64,000 nt of DNA from Leucobacter sp. cx-328 (GCF_014530035.1 NZ_JACVMX010000001.1:124001-188000), one strand, 5' to 3'; positions 53,528-62,711 are shown, numbered from the stretch's first letter. A program made the numbers and translations. The notes: generated by a model from the letters alone, not told the origin.

Positions 53528-53616
53528 AGATTGATGGTTTCTGTCGAGAAGGGGTGTTTCTGCGCGTTGCAACGGGTGATCTCGGCAGAAACCGTCTGTT
53601 TCGCGCGGTTGAGGGG
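53528..53616 (-). repeat. Dispersed intergenic repeat, copy B
   Basis: On the minus strand: GAAACAG, 3 nt, TTTCTGCCGAGATC, then CAGAAAC, CTTCTCGA and CAGAAACC. TCGG and CTGTTTC (plus strand) are 14 bp apart exactly as in copy A, and TCGAGAAG is shared too. It fills most of the gene-free stretch between the lysS terminator and gene 53701. Confidence 0.65.
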
Positions 53617-53687
53617 AAGAACTGGAACGCCTACTGCCGTAGACACGCGGTGGCGCGAGTTCACAGGATTCCCCCGGGGCGGCTGGC

Positions 53688-53693
53688 TAGGCT
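53688..53693 (+). promoter_or_regulatory. -10 box of gene 53701 (leaderless type)
   Basis: TAGGCT, 7 nt before the ATG at 53701. Confidence 0.6.
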
Positions 53694-53700
53694 TAGGAAT

Positions 53701-53877
53701 ATGGATAACTGGTGGGTGAACGCAGTCTGGTCGCTGATTCCGACTGTCGTGATCGGTATCTTCTTCTGGCTGGTCATTCGACTCATCCTCCGCGCAGATC
53801 GTACAGAACGACGCATCTATCGCGAGATTGAGACGGAAGAGCGCGCCAAGGCTGGTCTGCCCGCCCGCGAAGAATAG
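53701..53877 (+). CDS. Small single-helix membrane protein
   Basis: A protein of 58 residues: one helix (VWSLIPTVVIGIFFWLVIRLIL) and a highly charged tail (RADRTERRIYREIETEERAKAG). Similar small proteins follow lysS in related actinobacteria. Function unknown. ATG 53701 is supported by the upstream -10 box; the longer frame from 53422 would run through the lysS terminator and the repeat. Confidence 0.75.
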   Translation: MDNWWVNAVWSLIPTVVIGIFFWLVIRLILRADRTERRIYREIETEERAKAGLPAREE

Positions 53878-53886
53878 CCGAACCCT

Positions 53887-53931
53887 GCCCTCCACCGATA
53901 CAGTTGACAGGAACTGTACCGGCAGGAGGGC
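53887..53931 (+). promoter_or_regulatory. Hairpin burying the Shine-Dalgarno of cls
   Basis: GCCCTCC (53887-53893) pairs with GGAGGGC (53925-53931), CCG with CGG, and TACAGTT (53899-53905) with AACTGTA (53912-53918), giving an almost continuous 17-bp stem. The 3' arm is the AGGAGG that should recruit ribosomes to cls at 53938. Because CATTTTG follows, it could alternatively terminate the upstream gene. Confidence 0.7.
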
Positions 53932-53937
53932 ATTTTG

Positions 53938-55407
53938 GTGGCGGATGTGAACTGGGCTTACGTCTGGGCAATTTCGATCCTTTCGATCGAAATCGTCATT
54001 CGAATCGTTGCCCTCTTTGTCGTCCCGCGAAACCGCCGCCCAACCTCGGGGATGGCGTGGCTTCTGGCCATCTTCCTGCTCCCGATTCCGGGACTCATTC
54101 TCTTTCTCATTATTGGCAGCAAACGACTTCCCAAGAAGCGTGAGCTGAAGCAAGAGGCGATTAACAAGTTCGTCTCGGGTATTTCAGAGATCGACGGTGG
54201 TCGGCTCACGACAGATCCAGAGGACCTGCAAATTGGCGTCCTGAACGCCGTCGAACTCGGCAGCTCACTCGGCGCCCAGCCGATGCTTCGAGGAAACCGC
54301 GCAAGTATGTGCATCGACTACGAGCGATCGTTCGCGTGGATGGCAGATGCGATCCGCTCGGCGAAGCGCTACGTGCATATTGAGTTCTACATTCTCGTGC
54401 ATGACGCTTCGACCGACGTGATTTTCCAAGCGATGCGCGAGGCCCGTGCACGGGGCGTCGAGGTTCGCGTGCTGCTTGACCATATTTCTGCGGTGCGTAA
54501 CCCCGGGGCGAAGAAGACCCGCGAAACCCTTGACGAAATCGGTGCGGAGTGGGCTTACTTGCTTCCCGTTCGGCCGTGGCGCGGTGAGTATCAGCGCCCT
54601 GACCTGCGCAACCACCGAAAGCTCATCGTGGTTGACGGCCGTGTTGGCTTCATGGGATCGCAGAACATCGTTGACTCGAGTTACAACAAGAAGTCAAACA
54701 TCCGCAGGGGGCTGCACTGGCGCGACATCATGGTGCGCGTCGAGGGACCAATCGTGCTCGGCCTCGAGGCAGTGTTCCAGGGCGACTGGTACCTCGAAAC
54801 CGGCGAATACCTCGAACACTTGAACCTGCCCGAGCTCACGCCGTCGTTCCCCGGCACGCTCGATTGCCAGATCGTGCCGAGCGGTCCGGGATACGCGGCC
54901 GAAAATAACCTTCAGGTCTTTGTCTCGTTGCTCTACACCGCGCAGGACCGCATCAGCATCACGAGCCCCTACTTCGTTCCCGAGGGGTCGATCATGAATG
55001 CGCTCCGCGCAGCGACTGCACGCGGCGTCGAGGTAGAGCTGTTCGTTTCTGAGACCGGCGACCAAGCCATGGTCTATCACGCACAGCGTTCGTACTATGA
55101 GGAGCTGCTTCAGGCAGGGGTGCGGATCTGGATGTTCCGTCCGCCATACATCCTGCATTCCAAGCACTTCACGGTCGACCGGTCGGTCGCTGTGATTGGT
55201 TCTTCCAACATGGATCAGCGCTCGTTTGGTCTGAACATGGAGATCTCCATGGTGGTCTACGGTGAAAGTTTCATTAGCGATCTTGACCAGGTCACCGAGT
55301 ACTACCGCGACAATTCACGCGAGCTCACGATCGAGGAATGGTCAAAGCAGCCGCTTCGCTCGCAGCTACTCGACGGACTTGCCCGCCTGACGAGCGCGCT
55401 GCAGTAG
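53938..55407 (+). CDS. cls: Cardiolipin synthase (PLD superfamily)
   Basis: Condenses phosphatidylglycerol into cardiolipin in the membrane, 489 residues. Two N-terminal helices (YVWAISILSIEIVIRIVALFVV; GMAWLLAIFLLPIPGLILFLII) precede two phospholipase-D HKD motifs, HRKLIVVDGRVGFMGSQN and HSKHFTVDRSVAVIGSSN, as in bacterial Cls. GTG 53938 has AGGAGG about 8 nt upstream; the TTG at 53935 is less likely. A strong hairpin occludes that ribosome-binding site. Confidence 0.93.
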   Translation: MADVNWAYVWAISILSIEIVIRIVALFVVPRNRRPTSGMAWLLAIFLLPIPGLILFLIIGSKRLPKKRELKQEAINKFVSGISEIDGGRLTTDPEDLQIGVLNAVELGSSLGAQPMLRGNRASMCIDYERSFAWMADAIRSAKRYVHIEFYILVHDASTDVIFQAMREARARGVEVRVLLDHISAVRNPGAKKTRETLDEIGAEWAYLLPVRPWRGEYQRPDLRNHRKLIVVDGRVGFMGSQNIVDSSYNKKSNIRRGLHWRDIMVRVEGPIVLGLEAVFQGDWYLETGEYLEHLNLPELTPSFPGTLDCQIVPSGPGYAAENNLQVFVSLLYTAQDRISITSPYFVPEGSIMNALRAATARGVEVELFVSETGDQAMVYHAQRSYYEELLQAGVRIWMFRPPYILHSKHFTVDRSVAVIGSSNMDQRSFGLNMEISMVVYGESFISDLDQVTEYYRDNSRELTIEEWSKQPLRSQLLDGLARLTSALQ

Positions 55408-55439
55408 CGAGCCCCTACGTCTACGGCTAGCCTCGCCAA

Positions 55440-55525
55440 ACACCGTCGTTCCCCCGAGATCGCCACCTTCAGGCGCCAGAAAGTGACAATCTTGGAAGAA
55501 AGTGTTGATCTCGCGAAGTTCTGGG
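55440..55525 (+). repeat. Dispersed intergenic repeat, copy C (diverged)
   Basis: On the plus strand CCGAGATC, then CCAGAAA, ATCTTGG and AGAAAGTG follow the order of the minus-strand reading of copy B (CCGAGATC, CAGAAAC, CTTCTCGA, CAGAAAC). Similarity is weaker than between copies A and B. Confidence 0.45.
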
Positions 55526-55538
55526 CGCGACTCGGGCG

Positions 55539-56621
55539 CTAGCTGATATAGCTGCCGAACTTCGGAATTCGCTGCAACAACCATGCAACGCAAGCACTTG
55601 GCACCAGAATCGCAAGTGTCAGCAAGGGGACCGAGATGATCGTCGGCGCGAATGCTGCTGTGAAGTCGAACTGCTGGTACAGCCACTGGAAGAACGGGTG
55701 CACCAGGTAGATGCCGAAAGAGAGCTTACCAATCAGTGCAATGATCGGATGCGGGGGTACGTCTGCCTGGAAGCCGCGTTCACTCAGAGCACGCACGCCG
55801 ATGAACACCGCAATAGCTGCGACCACCACATTTGGTGTGAGGTAATCGTAGAAGAACGCGTTTGGAGTCCCCGCCCCCTGTGAGACGAGCGCCGTGAGAG
55901 CAGCGGTGGCGACGACACCGCAGACGCCGAGTACGCTGATGAGTGCGACACGCTTGAGGGTGAGTAGCATCGTGCTGAGGAGATAGCCCAGAACGAAGAA
56001 AAGTGTGTACCCGAGCACAAGGTGCATGCGAGTCGTTTCGAGCACGCCAGCGATGAGGTAACCGACCTGCGGCAGATGTGTGAGCAGGGGCAGCACCGAG
56101 GCGAAGATGAACGCCAATACAACGAAGTACCAGGCATTCTTTCTGTCTGCTGTTATCGCGCGGAGCAGCGGCGTCACCAAATACAGTCCACCGAGGACGA
56201 ACAAGAACCACAGGTGATAGTGGCCGAGCACGAACTGCTCGACAAGCGTGCGAAGTGAACCAGTGCCGCCCGGACCAAACGTGGCGAGCCCTGCATAAAA
56301 CGCTGACCAAAGTACGTAGGCGACCAAGATGCGAGGAATGTACTTGCGGAAGATCGATGCCAACGTAATGTTGCGCGCTGGCTGGAGGAACAGTGCGCCA
56401 CTCACCATGAAGAATACCGGAACACAGAAGCGGACGATGCTGTCATAAACGTTGAGCACCTGCCAGTCGAGGGTGTCAACAGGAGTTCTGTACCAGTTCC
56501 ACGCCGCAGCATGCAGCAGTACGACCGCAATGATTGCGAGCGAGCGCAACGTATCAAGGTACGGAATTCGCTGAGGTCGAGCTGCCGGAGGTCGGGGAGC
56601 GATCGACGAAGAAGCGGTCAT
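55539..56621 (-). CDS. Acyltransferase 3 family membrane protein (WecH-like)
   Basis: A membrane enzyme of 360 residues with about ten helices. It begins with the family motif RIPYLDTLRSLAIIAVVLLHAAAW, which holds the catalytic-type His. FCVPVFFMVSGALFL and GHYHLWFLFVLGGLYLVTPLL are the next conserved blocks. Such proteins transfer acetyl or other acyl groups to surface sugars, peptidoglycan or antibiotics. The acceptor is unknown. It is last in the minus-strand series, 100 bp after the histidine phosphatase gene. Confidence 0.87.
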   Translation of the reverse strand: MTASSSIAPRPPAARPQRIPYLDTLRSLAIIAVVLLHAAAWNWYRTPVDTLDWQVLNVYDSIVRFCVPVFFMVSGALFLQPARNITLASIFRKYIPRILVAYVLWSAFYAGLATFGPGGTGSLRTLVEQFVLGHYHLWFLFVLGGLYLVTPLLRAITADRKNAWYFVVLAFIFASVLPLLTHLPQVGYLIAGVLETTRMHLVLGYTLFFVLGYLLSTMLLTLKRVALISVLGVCGVVATAALTALVSQGAGTPNAFFYDYLTPNVVVAAIAVFIGVRALSERGFQADVPPHPIIALIGKLSFGIYLVHPFFQWLYQQFDFTAAFAPTIISVPLLTLAILVPSACVAWLLQRIPKFGSYIS

Positions 56622-56721
56622 GATGCAGCAGCTTTCAGCTCAGAGAGTACAGTTCACCGACAACTTGCGCTGGGAAGCGCAGGTTGTCCGTCAACTAGCG
56701 TACTGAGTGCACGATGAATCG

Positions 56722-57348
56722 TTACGCTAGCGACAGCCCGGCCGTCGTTCTTGCGCGCCTGACCGAGAAGGGGCTAGCGAGGTTGCCGGTGCCGACACCA
56801 TCCGAATCACGCCGCAACAACCAGATCTCACCGTTCAAGATACGGGGGACTTCGGTGTTGGTGATCCGCGCCAAACCTGCTCGCAGCATGGCGCCGTGAG
56901 CGACGACGATCGAGCCGGGAGCGGTCGTCAGGACGCGCTCGAATTCGCGGGCGGTGCGATCGGCGAGCACGTCGAGGGATTCTGCTCCCGGGATGATGAG
57001 GCCTGGCCAGCGGTCCATCGCTTCTGCAACATCCAAGCCTTCGGCTGGACCAAAGTCGCGCTCGATGAACGCGTGGTCAATGGCCGGGGGAGTGAGGCCG
57101 AGGGATTGCGCGATGATGGCCGCGGTCTCGTGCGCGCGGCCGAGCGGCGACGAGACGACGGAGTGCCAGGCGACTGACAGATCAAGCGCGGCAAGTAGCT
57201 CGCCTGTCGCTCGCGCCTGGGCGCGGCCGGTCTCGTTCAACGGTACCTCGGTGCGGCCCTGGATGCGGCGGGCGCTATTCCAATCGGTCTCACCGTGGCG
57301 AACGAGTGCAATTACCTCGGGCGAATCAGCGGGCGTGAACTCAGTCAT
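56722..57348 (-). CDS. Histidine phosphatase family protein
   Basis: A 208-residue phosphatase of the phosphoglycerate-mutase superfamily. The catalytic loop LVRHGETDWN is at the N-terminus, the Arg in SSPLGRAHETA and the second His in SIVVAHGAMLRAG complete the site. The substrate is unknown. Its ATG overlaps the stop of the upstream ABC ATPase gene by 4 bp, so it can be co-translated with the transporter. A TAGCCT box 6 nt before the ATG would also allow separate transcription. Confidence 0.9.
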   Translation of the reverse strand: MTEFTPADSPEVIALVRHGETDWNSARRIQGRTEVPLNETGRAQARATGELLAALDLSVAWHSVVSSPLGRAHETAAIIAQSLGLTPPAIDHAFIERDFGPAEGLDVAEAMDRWPGLIIPGAESLDVLADRTAREFERVLTTAPGSIVVAHGAMLRAGLARITNTEVPRILNGEIWLLRRDSDGVGTGNLASPFSVRRARTTAGLSLA

Positions 57349-58451
57349 GCCGCAAGGCTAGCTGGTTCGCGCGTCTGCGTCGAAGGCTGGGGCATTGGTG
57401 TCGGCTGGGAGTCGGACGGGTACAGCGTGCCGCCGGTGATCTCGATGCGCACGCGATCGCCGACCGCTGCGCGAGTTCCGCTCACTCTGCTGCGCAGGGA
57501 AAGGCCGGCCCAGTCGAGCATGATGTCGTCACATTCGCGGCCGAAGAGTGCGGATCGTACGATGGCAGGCCCTGCCGGGTCGAGCACCACACGCACGTCT
57601 TCTGGGCAAATCGCGAGCTCCACGGCACCGCACGCGAGTGTGGAGTCGAGCACTTCGGCAGGAACTCGCAGCTCGTGTCCTGCGGCAACGAAGCGGTGAC
57701 GGGTGAGCGCCCCCGGCACGATCGTCGCGTCGGCGATGAACTTGGCGACGAACGGCGTCGCGGGTTGCGCAAGCAATTCGGCTGGGGTGGACTGCTGTTG
57801 GATGCGTCCGCCGTCGAGTACGACGACCCGATCCGCGATCGCGAGCGCTTCGCCGCGGTCGTGCGTGACAAAAATGACCGTGAGGCCGAGCTCCCGCGTG
57901 AGTGCACGCAGCTCGAGCCGCAACCGATCGCGCAGCGGCTCATCGAGCGCCGAAAGCGCCTCGTCGAGCAACAGCACCCGGGGTCGCGCGACGATGGCGC
58001 GGGCGATCGCCACTCGCTGCCGCTGCCCGCCAGAGAGTGTCGCTGGGTTTCGCTTCTCGGTGCCAGCGAGCCCGACGAGTTCGAGCACCTCGGCTACTCG
58101 GCGGTCCCGCTCGGCGCGGCTGACACCAGCGCGCTTGAGCGGGTAGGCGACATTGCGCCCGACGTTCCAGTGCGGCCAGATCGCGTGCTGCTGGAAGACC
58201 ATGCCGAGCCCACGATGCTCTGGCTCAATCGCACGGTCTGCGCTTGCGACGATCTCGTCACCGATGCGGATCGTGCCAGCGGTCGGCCGGGCAAACCCTG
58301 CGACGGCACGCAGCAGGGTGGTTTTGCCAGAGCCAGAGGGGCCGACGAGGGCGATGAACTCGCCGTCACCGATGGTGAGGTCGATATCGGCGAGACCGAG
58401 ATGACCGTCTGGGAATGCGAGACTGACGGATTCAAGGGCGACAGATGACAT
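57345..58451 (-). CDS. ABC importer ATP-binding protein (FbpC/PhnT-like)
   Basis: A 368-residue ATPase: Walker [14 protein letters not shown]-loop [12 protein letters not shown], signature [15 protein letters not shown], Walker [14 protein letters not shown], switch His in [14 protein letters not shown], and a C-terminal TOBE-type domain (~270-350). The class feeds on iron, polyamines, sulfate or organophosphonates. The start at 58451 begins [15 protein letters not shown]; the frame continues upstream but belongs to the permease's antisense frame. It follows the permease gene by 8 bp. Confidence 0.9.
   Translation of the reverse strand: MSSVALESVSLAFPDGHLGLADIDLTIGDGEFIALVGPSGSGKTTLLRAVAGFARPTAGTIRIGDEIVASADRAIEPEHRGLGMVFQQHAIWPHWNVGRNVAYPLKRAGVSRAERDRRVAEVLELVGLAGTEKRNPATLSGGQRQRVAIARAIVARPRVLLLDEALSALDEPLRDRLRLELRALTRELGLTVIFVTHDRGEALAIADRVVVLDGGRIQQQSTPAELLAQPATPFVAKFIADATIVPGALTRHRFVAAGHELRVPAEVLDSTLACGAVELAICPEDVRVVLDPAGPAIVRSALFGRECDDIMLDWAGLSLRSRVSGTRAAVGDRVRIEITGGTLYPSDSQPTPMPQPSTQTREPASLAA
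57355..57360 (-). promoter_or_regulatory. -10 box of the histidine phosphatase gene (leaderless type)
   Basis: TAGCCT on the minus strand, exactly 6 nt before the ATG at 57348 and inside the 3' end of the ABC ATPase gene. Confidence 0.5.
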
Positions 58452-58459
58452 GCGTAAAC

Positions 58460-60136
58460 CTAACGAGGGGTGCGCGCGGTGAGGCCGAGTCCGGCCAAGC
58501 CGACGAGCGCGACGATGAGCGACAGCGCCGAGGACGCGTTGTACGCCCCGGCCTGTTGCAGGTTGAAGATGACGACACCGAGAGTCTGTGATCCCGGCGA
58601 AAGCAGCAGCACGGAGAGCGTGAGCTCGCGCACAGCGGTGAGGCCGACGAGGACGGCCCCAGAGATCGCGGCGGGCACGGCCATACGGCAAGAGATGTCC
58701 CAGAGGGCGCGGATCCTGGAGGCGCCAGAAATTCGTGCAGCTTCTTCGGCAGTGGTTGGCGTTGCAGAGAGCGGCGCACTCACCGACTGCACCACGAGGG
58801 CGAGGAATGAGGTGAGGTAGGCGCAGAGGATGATCCACGGGGTATCGCGGAGCCCGATGTACGGCGCGATGACGAGCCATGCGACGGCGATCACGAGCCC
58901 GGGGATTGCTTGTGGCAGGAGCGCGAGCCCGAGCATCGCCGGGTTTGCGCGGGACTGGGTGCGGGTGACGAGCGTGCCGATCGCGAGTCCGAGCACACCG
59001 CAGATGAGCGCGGCGGTGATTGCGAGGAACAGCGAGTTCGAGACACCGGTGAGCGTGCCAGACGCGGTGAGTGCGCGGGCGAAGCTGTCGAGCGTGATGT
59101 TCTCTGGGGTGAACGGTACACCCGGTGCGGGCAAGAGCGCCTGCATTGCGAGGGTCACGAGCGGCAGCACGGTGAGTGCCGCGATGCTGAGCGTCGCAAT
59201 CACACCGACCAGGCCGCGTGCGCGACCGAGGGGCAGTAGCGCGGGGGCTGCGGCCTGCACGTCAAGCTCGACCCTGGTCTGCGCGCGCAAGAGATCAACA
59301 ATTACGCCGAGCAGTGCGATAACGAGCAATACAAAACCGATGGCGGCAACGACCGCGAGCGGGTCTTCGACCGTGCCCGACTGCAGGTAGCGATACACGA
59401 GCGTTGACAGGGTCGCGTACTTTCCGGGCGACCCAACGAGCGAAGGGATGCCGAAGTCTGCGAGGTTCGCGACGGCAACGAGGGTGAACGCTGACAACAT
59501 CGCGGGACGCAGGAGGGGGACGGTGACCTCCCACAGCGAGCGGATCGCCGAGGACCCTGCGATGCGGGCTGCCTGCTCGAGATCCGCCGGGACGCGTTTG
59601 AGGGCTGCGGTCACGATCATCATGGCGATGGGGAAGCTGTGCAGAGTGAGTAGGAAGATGACGCCGTCGCCGCCATAGAGATTCCACAACGGCTGACCGA
59701 ACTGACTCTCCCACCACCGGTTGAGCGCAGAGCTCGGGCCGAGGAGACTCAGCCAAGCGATCGCACCAACGAACGGCGGAATGAGCATGGGGCTGAGCGC
59801 CAGCACACGGAGTGCGCGACGCCCAGGAAGATCGGTGCGTTCGAGCAGGATCGCGAGGAACGTGCCTACGACGACCGCGAGCGCACCAGACAGGGTGGCC
59901 GAGACGAGCGAATTCACCGCTGCCTCAAACACAGTCGACGAGAGCAGTTCACGCCACCCGCCGCCCGTCGCCGCAAGTACGATGATCGCGCCGATCGGTA
60001 CAACGACGAGCGCGGTGAGTGCGAGCCAGAGTGCTCCGCGCGTGAGCGTCAGCCCATCAGCGCGACGCACCCCGGCACGGGGGAGGCCCAGTCGAGCCAC
60101 CCCCGCAACCGGAAACGTATTACTGGAAGAGGCCAT
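58460..60136 (-). CDS. ABC importer permease, double-domain (FbpB-like)
   Basis: A 558-residue permease made of two fused six-helix units, each with an EAA-type loop (DLEQAARIAGSSAIRSLWEVTVPLL; TAEEAARISGASRIRALWD). Fused permeases are typical of the iron(III)/2-aminoethylphosphonate-type importers. The N-terminus (~30 residues) is basic and cytoplasmic. Its start overlaps the end of the binding-protein gene by 17 bp. The substrate is not fixed by sequence. Confidence 0.9.
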   Translation of the reverse strand: MASSSNTFPVAGVARLGLPRAGVRRADGLTLTRGALWLALTALVVVPIGAIIVLAATGGGWRELLSSTVFEAAVNSLVSATLSGALAVVVGTFLAILLERTDLPGRRALRVLALSPMLIPPFVGAIAWLSLLGPSSALNRWWESQFGQPLWNLYGGDGVIFLLTLHSFPIAMMIVTAALKRVPADLEQAARIAGSSAIRSLWEVTVPLLRPAMLSAFTLVAVANLADFGIPSLVGSPGKYATLSTLVYRYLQSGTVEDPLAVVAAIGFVLLVIALLGVIVDLLRAQTRVELDVQAAAPALLPLGRARGLVGVIATLSIAALTVLPLVTLAMQALLPAPGVPFTPENITLDSFARALTASGTLTGVSNSLFLAITAALICGVLGLAIGTLVTRTQSRANPAMLGLALLPQAIPGLVIAVAWLVIAPYIGLRDTPWIILCAYLTSFLALVVQSVSAPLSATPTTAEEAARISGASRIRALWDISCRMAVPAAISGAVLVGLTAVRELTLSVLLLSPGSQTLGVVIFNLQQAGAYNASSALSLIVALVGLAGLGLTARTPR

Positions 60137-61142
60137 TGAACGTCTGTACTGCGTCAGCCTGGGTCGCGCGGATCATCTCAAGATCGGGCGAGAGGAACGT
60201 GATGTCGGAGACCTTCGGCGCACCCGCGGGGCCGGTGACGTCTTCGCGGATCGGCAGGTACGACTGCGTTGCCGCGATCTCCTGGCCCTCCTTGCTGATG
60301 AGGAAGTCAACGAAGAGCTTCGCTGCCTCGGGCTCGTCAGTGTTCTCGAAGATGCCTACGGGCTGGGTGACGTAGGGGACACCCTCCGACGGGTAGACCG
60401 CCTCGATGGGGGAGCCAGCAGCCGAGAGGTCACGGACGAGCGAGTCGACCACGATGCCTACCGGGTTGCTGCCGTCAGCGACTGCCTGCGAGACGGGGCC
60501 GTTGCTGTCAGCGATGAGCGGCTCGTTCTTGGCGAGCGCCTCGAGCCAGGTCTTGCCCAGCTTGTCATTGTCAAGCCAGACCGCAGCGTTGTACGCTGCC
60601 GCACCCGAAACATCGGGGTTCGGCATCGCAATCTTGCCCGCGTACTGTGCGTCGGTGAGATCCTGCCACGAGGTCGGCGCGTCAGTGACGATGTTCGTGT
60701 TCACCGCGATGACGGTCGGCAACAGGCGGGTGCCAACGTAGAAGCCCTCGGGATCTGACATCTCAGGCATGATGTTCTCGGCTTCAGCTGACTCGTACTG
60801 CAGCAGCAGGTCACGCGCCGCGTAATCCTCGAATGTGGCAGCGTCAGCAGCGAGCAGCAGATCCGCGCCAATGTCGCCCGACTTCTCCTCGGCCGCGATA
60901 CGAGCGGTGAGGTCACCGGTACCCGCGCGGAACACCTCGACCTCGATCTCGGGGTGCACGGTGCCGAACGCTGAGACGAGCTCGTCGATCTTCTCCTGCG
61001 GCTCCGAGGTGTACAGGGTGAGCGATGCTGGCTCAGCGTCCTTCGCGGGCTCTGCGTCAGCAGCCGGCGACGAGCAACCCGTCAGCGCGATCGTGCCGAG
61101 AGTGAGCGCGGCAATCGCACCGAAAGCGTGCTTGCGAATCAT
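60120..61142 (-). CDS. ABC importer substrate-binding lipoprotein
   Basis: A lipoprotein of 340 residues with a signal peptide ending in LTGCSS and a periplasmic-binding-protein type II fold (LTLYTSEPQEKIDELVSAFGTVHPEIEVEVFRAG; VSGAAAYNAAVWL; AAKLFVDFLISKEGQEIAA). Fold and neighbours resemble iron/phosphonate binding proteins of the FbpA/PhnS group; the Tyr-Tyr iron pair typical of FbpA is not evident. AGGAGA lies 6 nt before the ATG. Confidence 0.9.
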   Translation of the reverse strand: MIRKHAFGAIAALTLGTIALTGCSSPAADAEPAKDAEPASLTLYTSEPQEKIDELVSAFGTVHPEIEVEVFRAGTGDLTARIAAEEKSGDIGADLLLAADAATFEDYAARDLLLQYESAEAENIMPEMSDPEGFYVGTRLLPTVIAVNTNIVTDAPTSWQDLTDAQYAGKIAMPNPDVSGAAAYNAAVWLDNDKLGKTWLEALAKNEPLIADSNGPVSQAVADGSNPVGIVVDSLVRDLSAAGSPIEAVYPSEGVPYVTQPVGIFENTDEPEAAKLFVDFLISKEGQEIAATQSYLPIREDVTGPAGAPKVSDITFLSPDLEMIRATQADAVQTFNGLFQ

Positions 61143-61200
61143 GTGGTTCTCCTAAATAACAAGAAATGAGATGTACGGGAAAGACAGAAAGAACAAACCG

Positions 61201-62028
61201 TCAACGCTCAGTAAGCGCCGCGGAAGCTGATGCGCTCGCCGCAGAGGTGAGCGGTTTCCGGAAGAGCGGCTGCGGTTCACACAGGCTCACGGTGGCGACG
61301 CTGACCTCGTGAGACGTCAGTCTGACGAGCGAAAACATGGGGGAGTCGTGGCCGGCGACGGAATTGGGATCCGCGTCCATCACCTGGTGATAGGCGAGCG
61401 AGGGGCCGACAAAGACCGGGATGCCATCGGCGGTCGCACTCAGCGGGTGATGGAAGTGGCCAGCAAGGAGGGCGCGCACGTCGCTTCCGCGCAGCACACG
61501 CAAGAGCTCGTCAGCATCGCGCAACCCCTGCTTGCGGAGCGCCGGCAACGGCGAATCAAGCGGCGCATGATGGATCGCGATGATCGTTCCACGGCCATAC
61601 GGGGCGCGGATCGTGTCAGCTAGCCAGGCGAGCTGCTCGCCTCCGAGACTGCCCGTGTGGGAATCGAGCCGAACGAAGCGGAAATCCTCGATGTGCGTGA
61701 CGCCGAAGTGGCTTGTCTCGTGCCCGGTGAGTGTGCGAGCGGCGACCGGATCATCGTGGTTGCCGAGCACCGTGAGTACGGGAGCGCCGAGCTCGTGCTC
61801 GAGTCGGCGGCACGCGAGTTCAAATGCTGCGTACGCGCCAGGGTTCTCGCGCTGCACGAGGTCGCCGGTGATAAGCACGACCTCCGGTGTGATGCCCGCC
61901 TCGGTTGCGTAGTCGCTCACGCTCCGTAGGCGTGCAAGGCCATCGACCGCACCGTAGAGTTCACCCGACTCCGTCGCGTGGACATCGCTGAGGTGCAGCA
62001 CCGTGAAGCGACCGGTCGCGCGACTCAT
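61201..62028 (-). CDS. Calcineurin-like metallophosphoesterase (CpdA/GpdQ-like)
   Basis: A 275-residue cytoplasmic phosphoesterase. All metal-site motifs are present in order: LSDVHAT (Asp, His), ITGDLVQ (Asp), LGNHDD (Asn, His), AIHHAPLD (His), AGHFHHPL (His pair). The family hydrolyses phosphodiesters such as cAMP or glycerophosphodiesters. There is no signal peptide, so its substrate must be inside the cell. ATGA overlap with the upstream phosphatase gene and a 58-bp gap to the transporter link it to both. Confidence 0.9.
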   Translation of the reverse strand: MSRATGRFTVLHLSDVHATESGELYGAVDGLARLRSVSDYATEAGITPEVVLITGDLVQRENPGAYAAFELACRRLEHELGAPVLTVLGNHDDPVAARTLTGHETSHFGVTHIEDFRFVRLDSHTGSLGGEQLAWLADTIRAPYGRGTIIAIHHAPLDSPLPALRKQGLRDADELLRVLRGSDVRALLAGHFHHPLSATADGIPVFVGPSLAYHQVMDADPNSVAGHDSPMFSLVRLTSHEVSVATVSLCEPQPLFRKPLTSAASASASAALTER

Positions 62029-62711
62029 CGAATTGCTCCGGCGAGGGCGCGGGACTGCAGCGCGTTGAGCGCCTCCCGCGGTGTGCCGTTCGCGAGCAGG
62101 TATTCGGTGGCGCCGCCGAGCGCGTCGAGCTCATCGAGTGCGAGGCTCAGGGCTGCGGCGGGGCTGTCGAGGTGGAGGCGTTCGGCGGCTGCCCGATCCG
62201 CTCCCGCAATTCCTAGGCCGTTGAGCTGACGCGTCACCAGGTCGATGCGCTGCGGGCGGACGCGGTCACCGGAGAGCTCGTAGTCGGCAACGACCGTCGC
62301 GCGGTCATCGCCAGCTGCGAGCCGGGCGAGTGCCACGACGAGACCCGTACGGTCCTTGCCCGCTGCACAGTGCACGAGGCTGGCTCCCTCGGTCACTGCG
62401 AGCTGCGTGACCGCGAGGGCGAGCGCCCGCCCGCTGTTGCGGAGGAGGCCGAGGTAGACCGCTTCGAGCGTGCCATCGGCCGGCGGGGCTGCGCCGTACA
62501 GTGGCACCGAGACGACCGGGAGTGAGTGACTGCGCGGCGCGTGCTCCGAGGTCTCGCGCAGGTCAATGATCTGAGTGACACCGAGGTCGCGCAGCTGGTG
62601 TTCGTCGGCTGCGGTGAGCGTATCGACCGCTGCGGTGCGCACGAGCCAGGGGGTGCGCGGATCGCCAATGCTGCGTGCGTTGTAGGTCCCCTGCAGGGTG
62701 AGCTCGTTCAC
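62025..62711 (-). CDS. Cys-based tyrosine/lipid phosphatase (MptpB-like)
   Basis: A 228-residue phosphatase with the active-site loop HCAAGKDRTG (CX5R). The extra Lys-Asp is typical of MptpB-type enzymes that also attack phosphoinositides. Upstream are TYNARSIG and VTQIIDLRETSEH, conserved in this family. GTG 62711 (about 8 nt after CTGGAGAC) is preferred; the ATG at 62762 would add 17 residues. There is no signal peptide. It is the first structural gene of the minus-strand operon. Confidence 0.88.
   Translation of the reverse strand: MNELTLQGTYNARSIGDPRTPWLVRTAAVDTLTAADEHQLRDLGVTQIIDLRETSEHAPRSHSLPVVSVPLYGAAPPADGTLEAVYLGLLRNSGRALALAVTQLAVTEGASLVHCAAGKDRTGLVVALARLAAGDDRATVVADYELSGDRVRPQRIDLVTRQLNGLGIAGADRAAAERLHLDSPAAALSLALDELDALGGATEYLLANGTPREALNALQSRALAGAIR

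Noticed and set aside
53422-53700. Upstream extension of the 58-residue membrane protein
   Set aside because: It would span the lysS terminator and the dispersed repeat; the leaderless promoter fits the ATG at 53701.
58452-58880. In-frame upstream extension of the ABC ATPase gene
   Set aside because: It overlaps the permease gene in another frame and has no family similarity.
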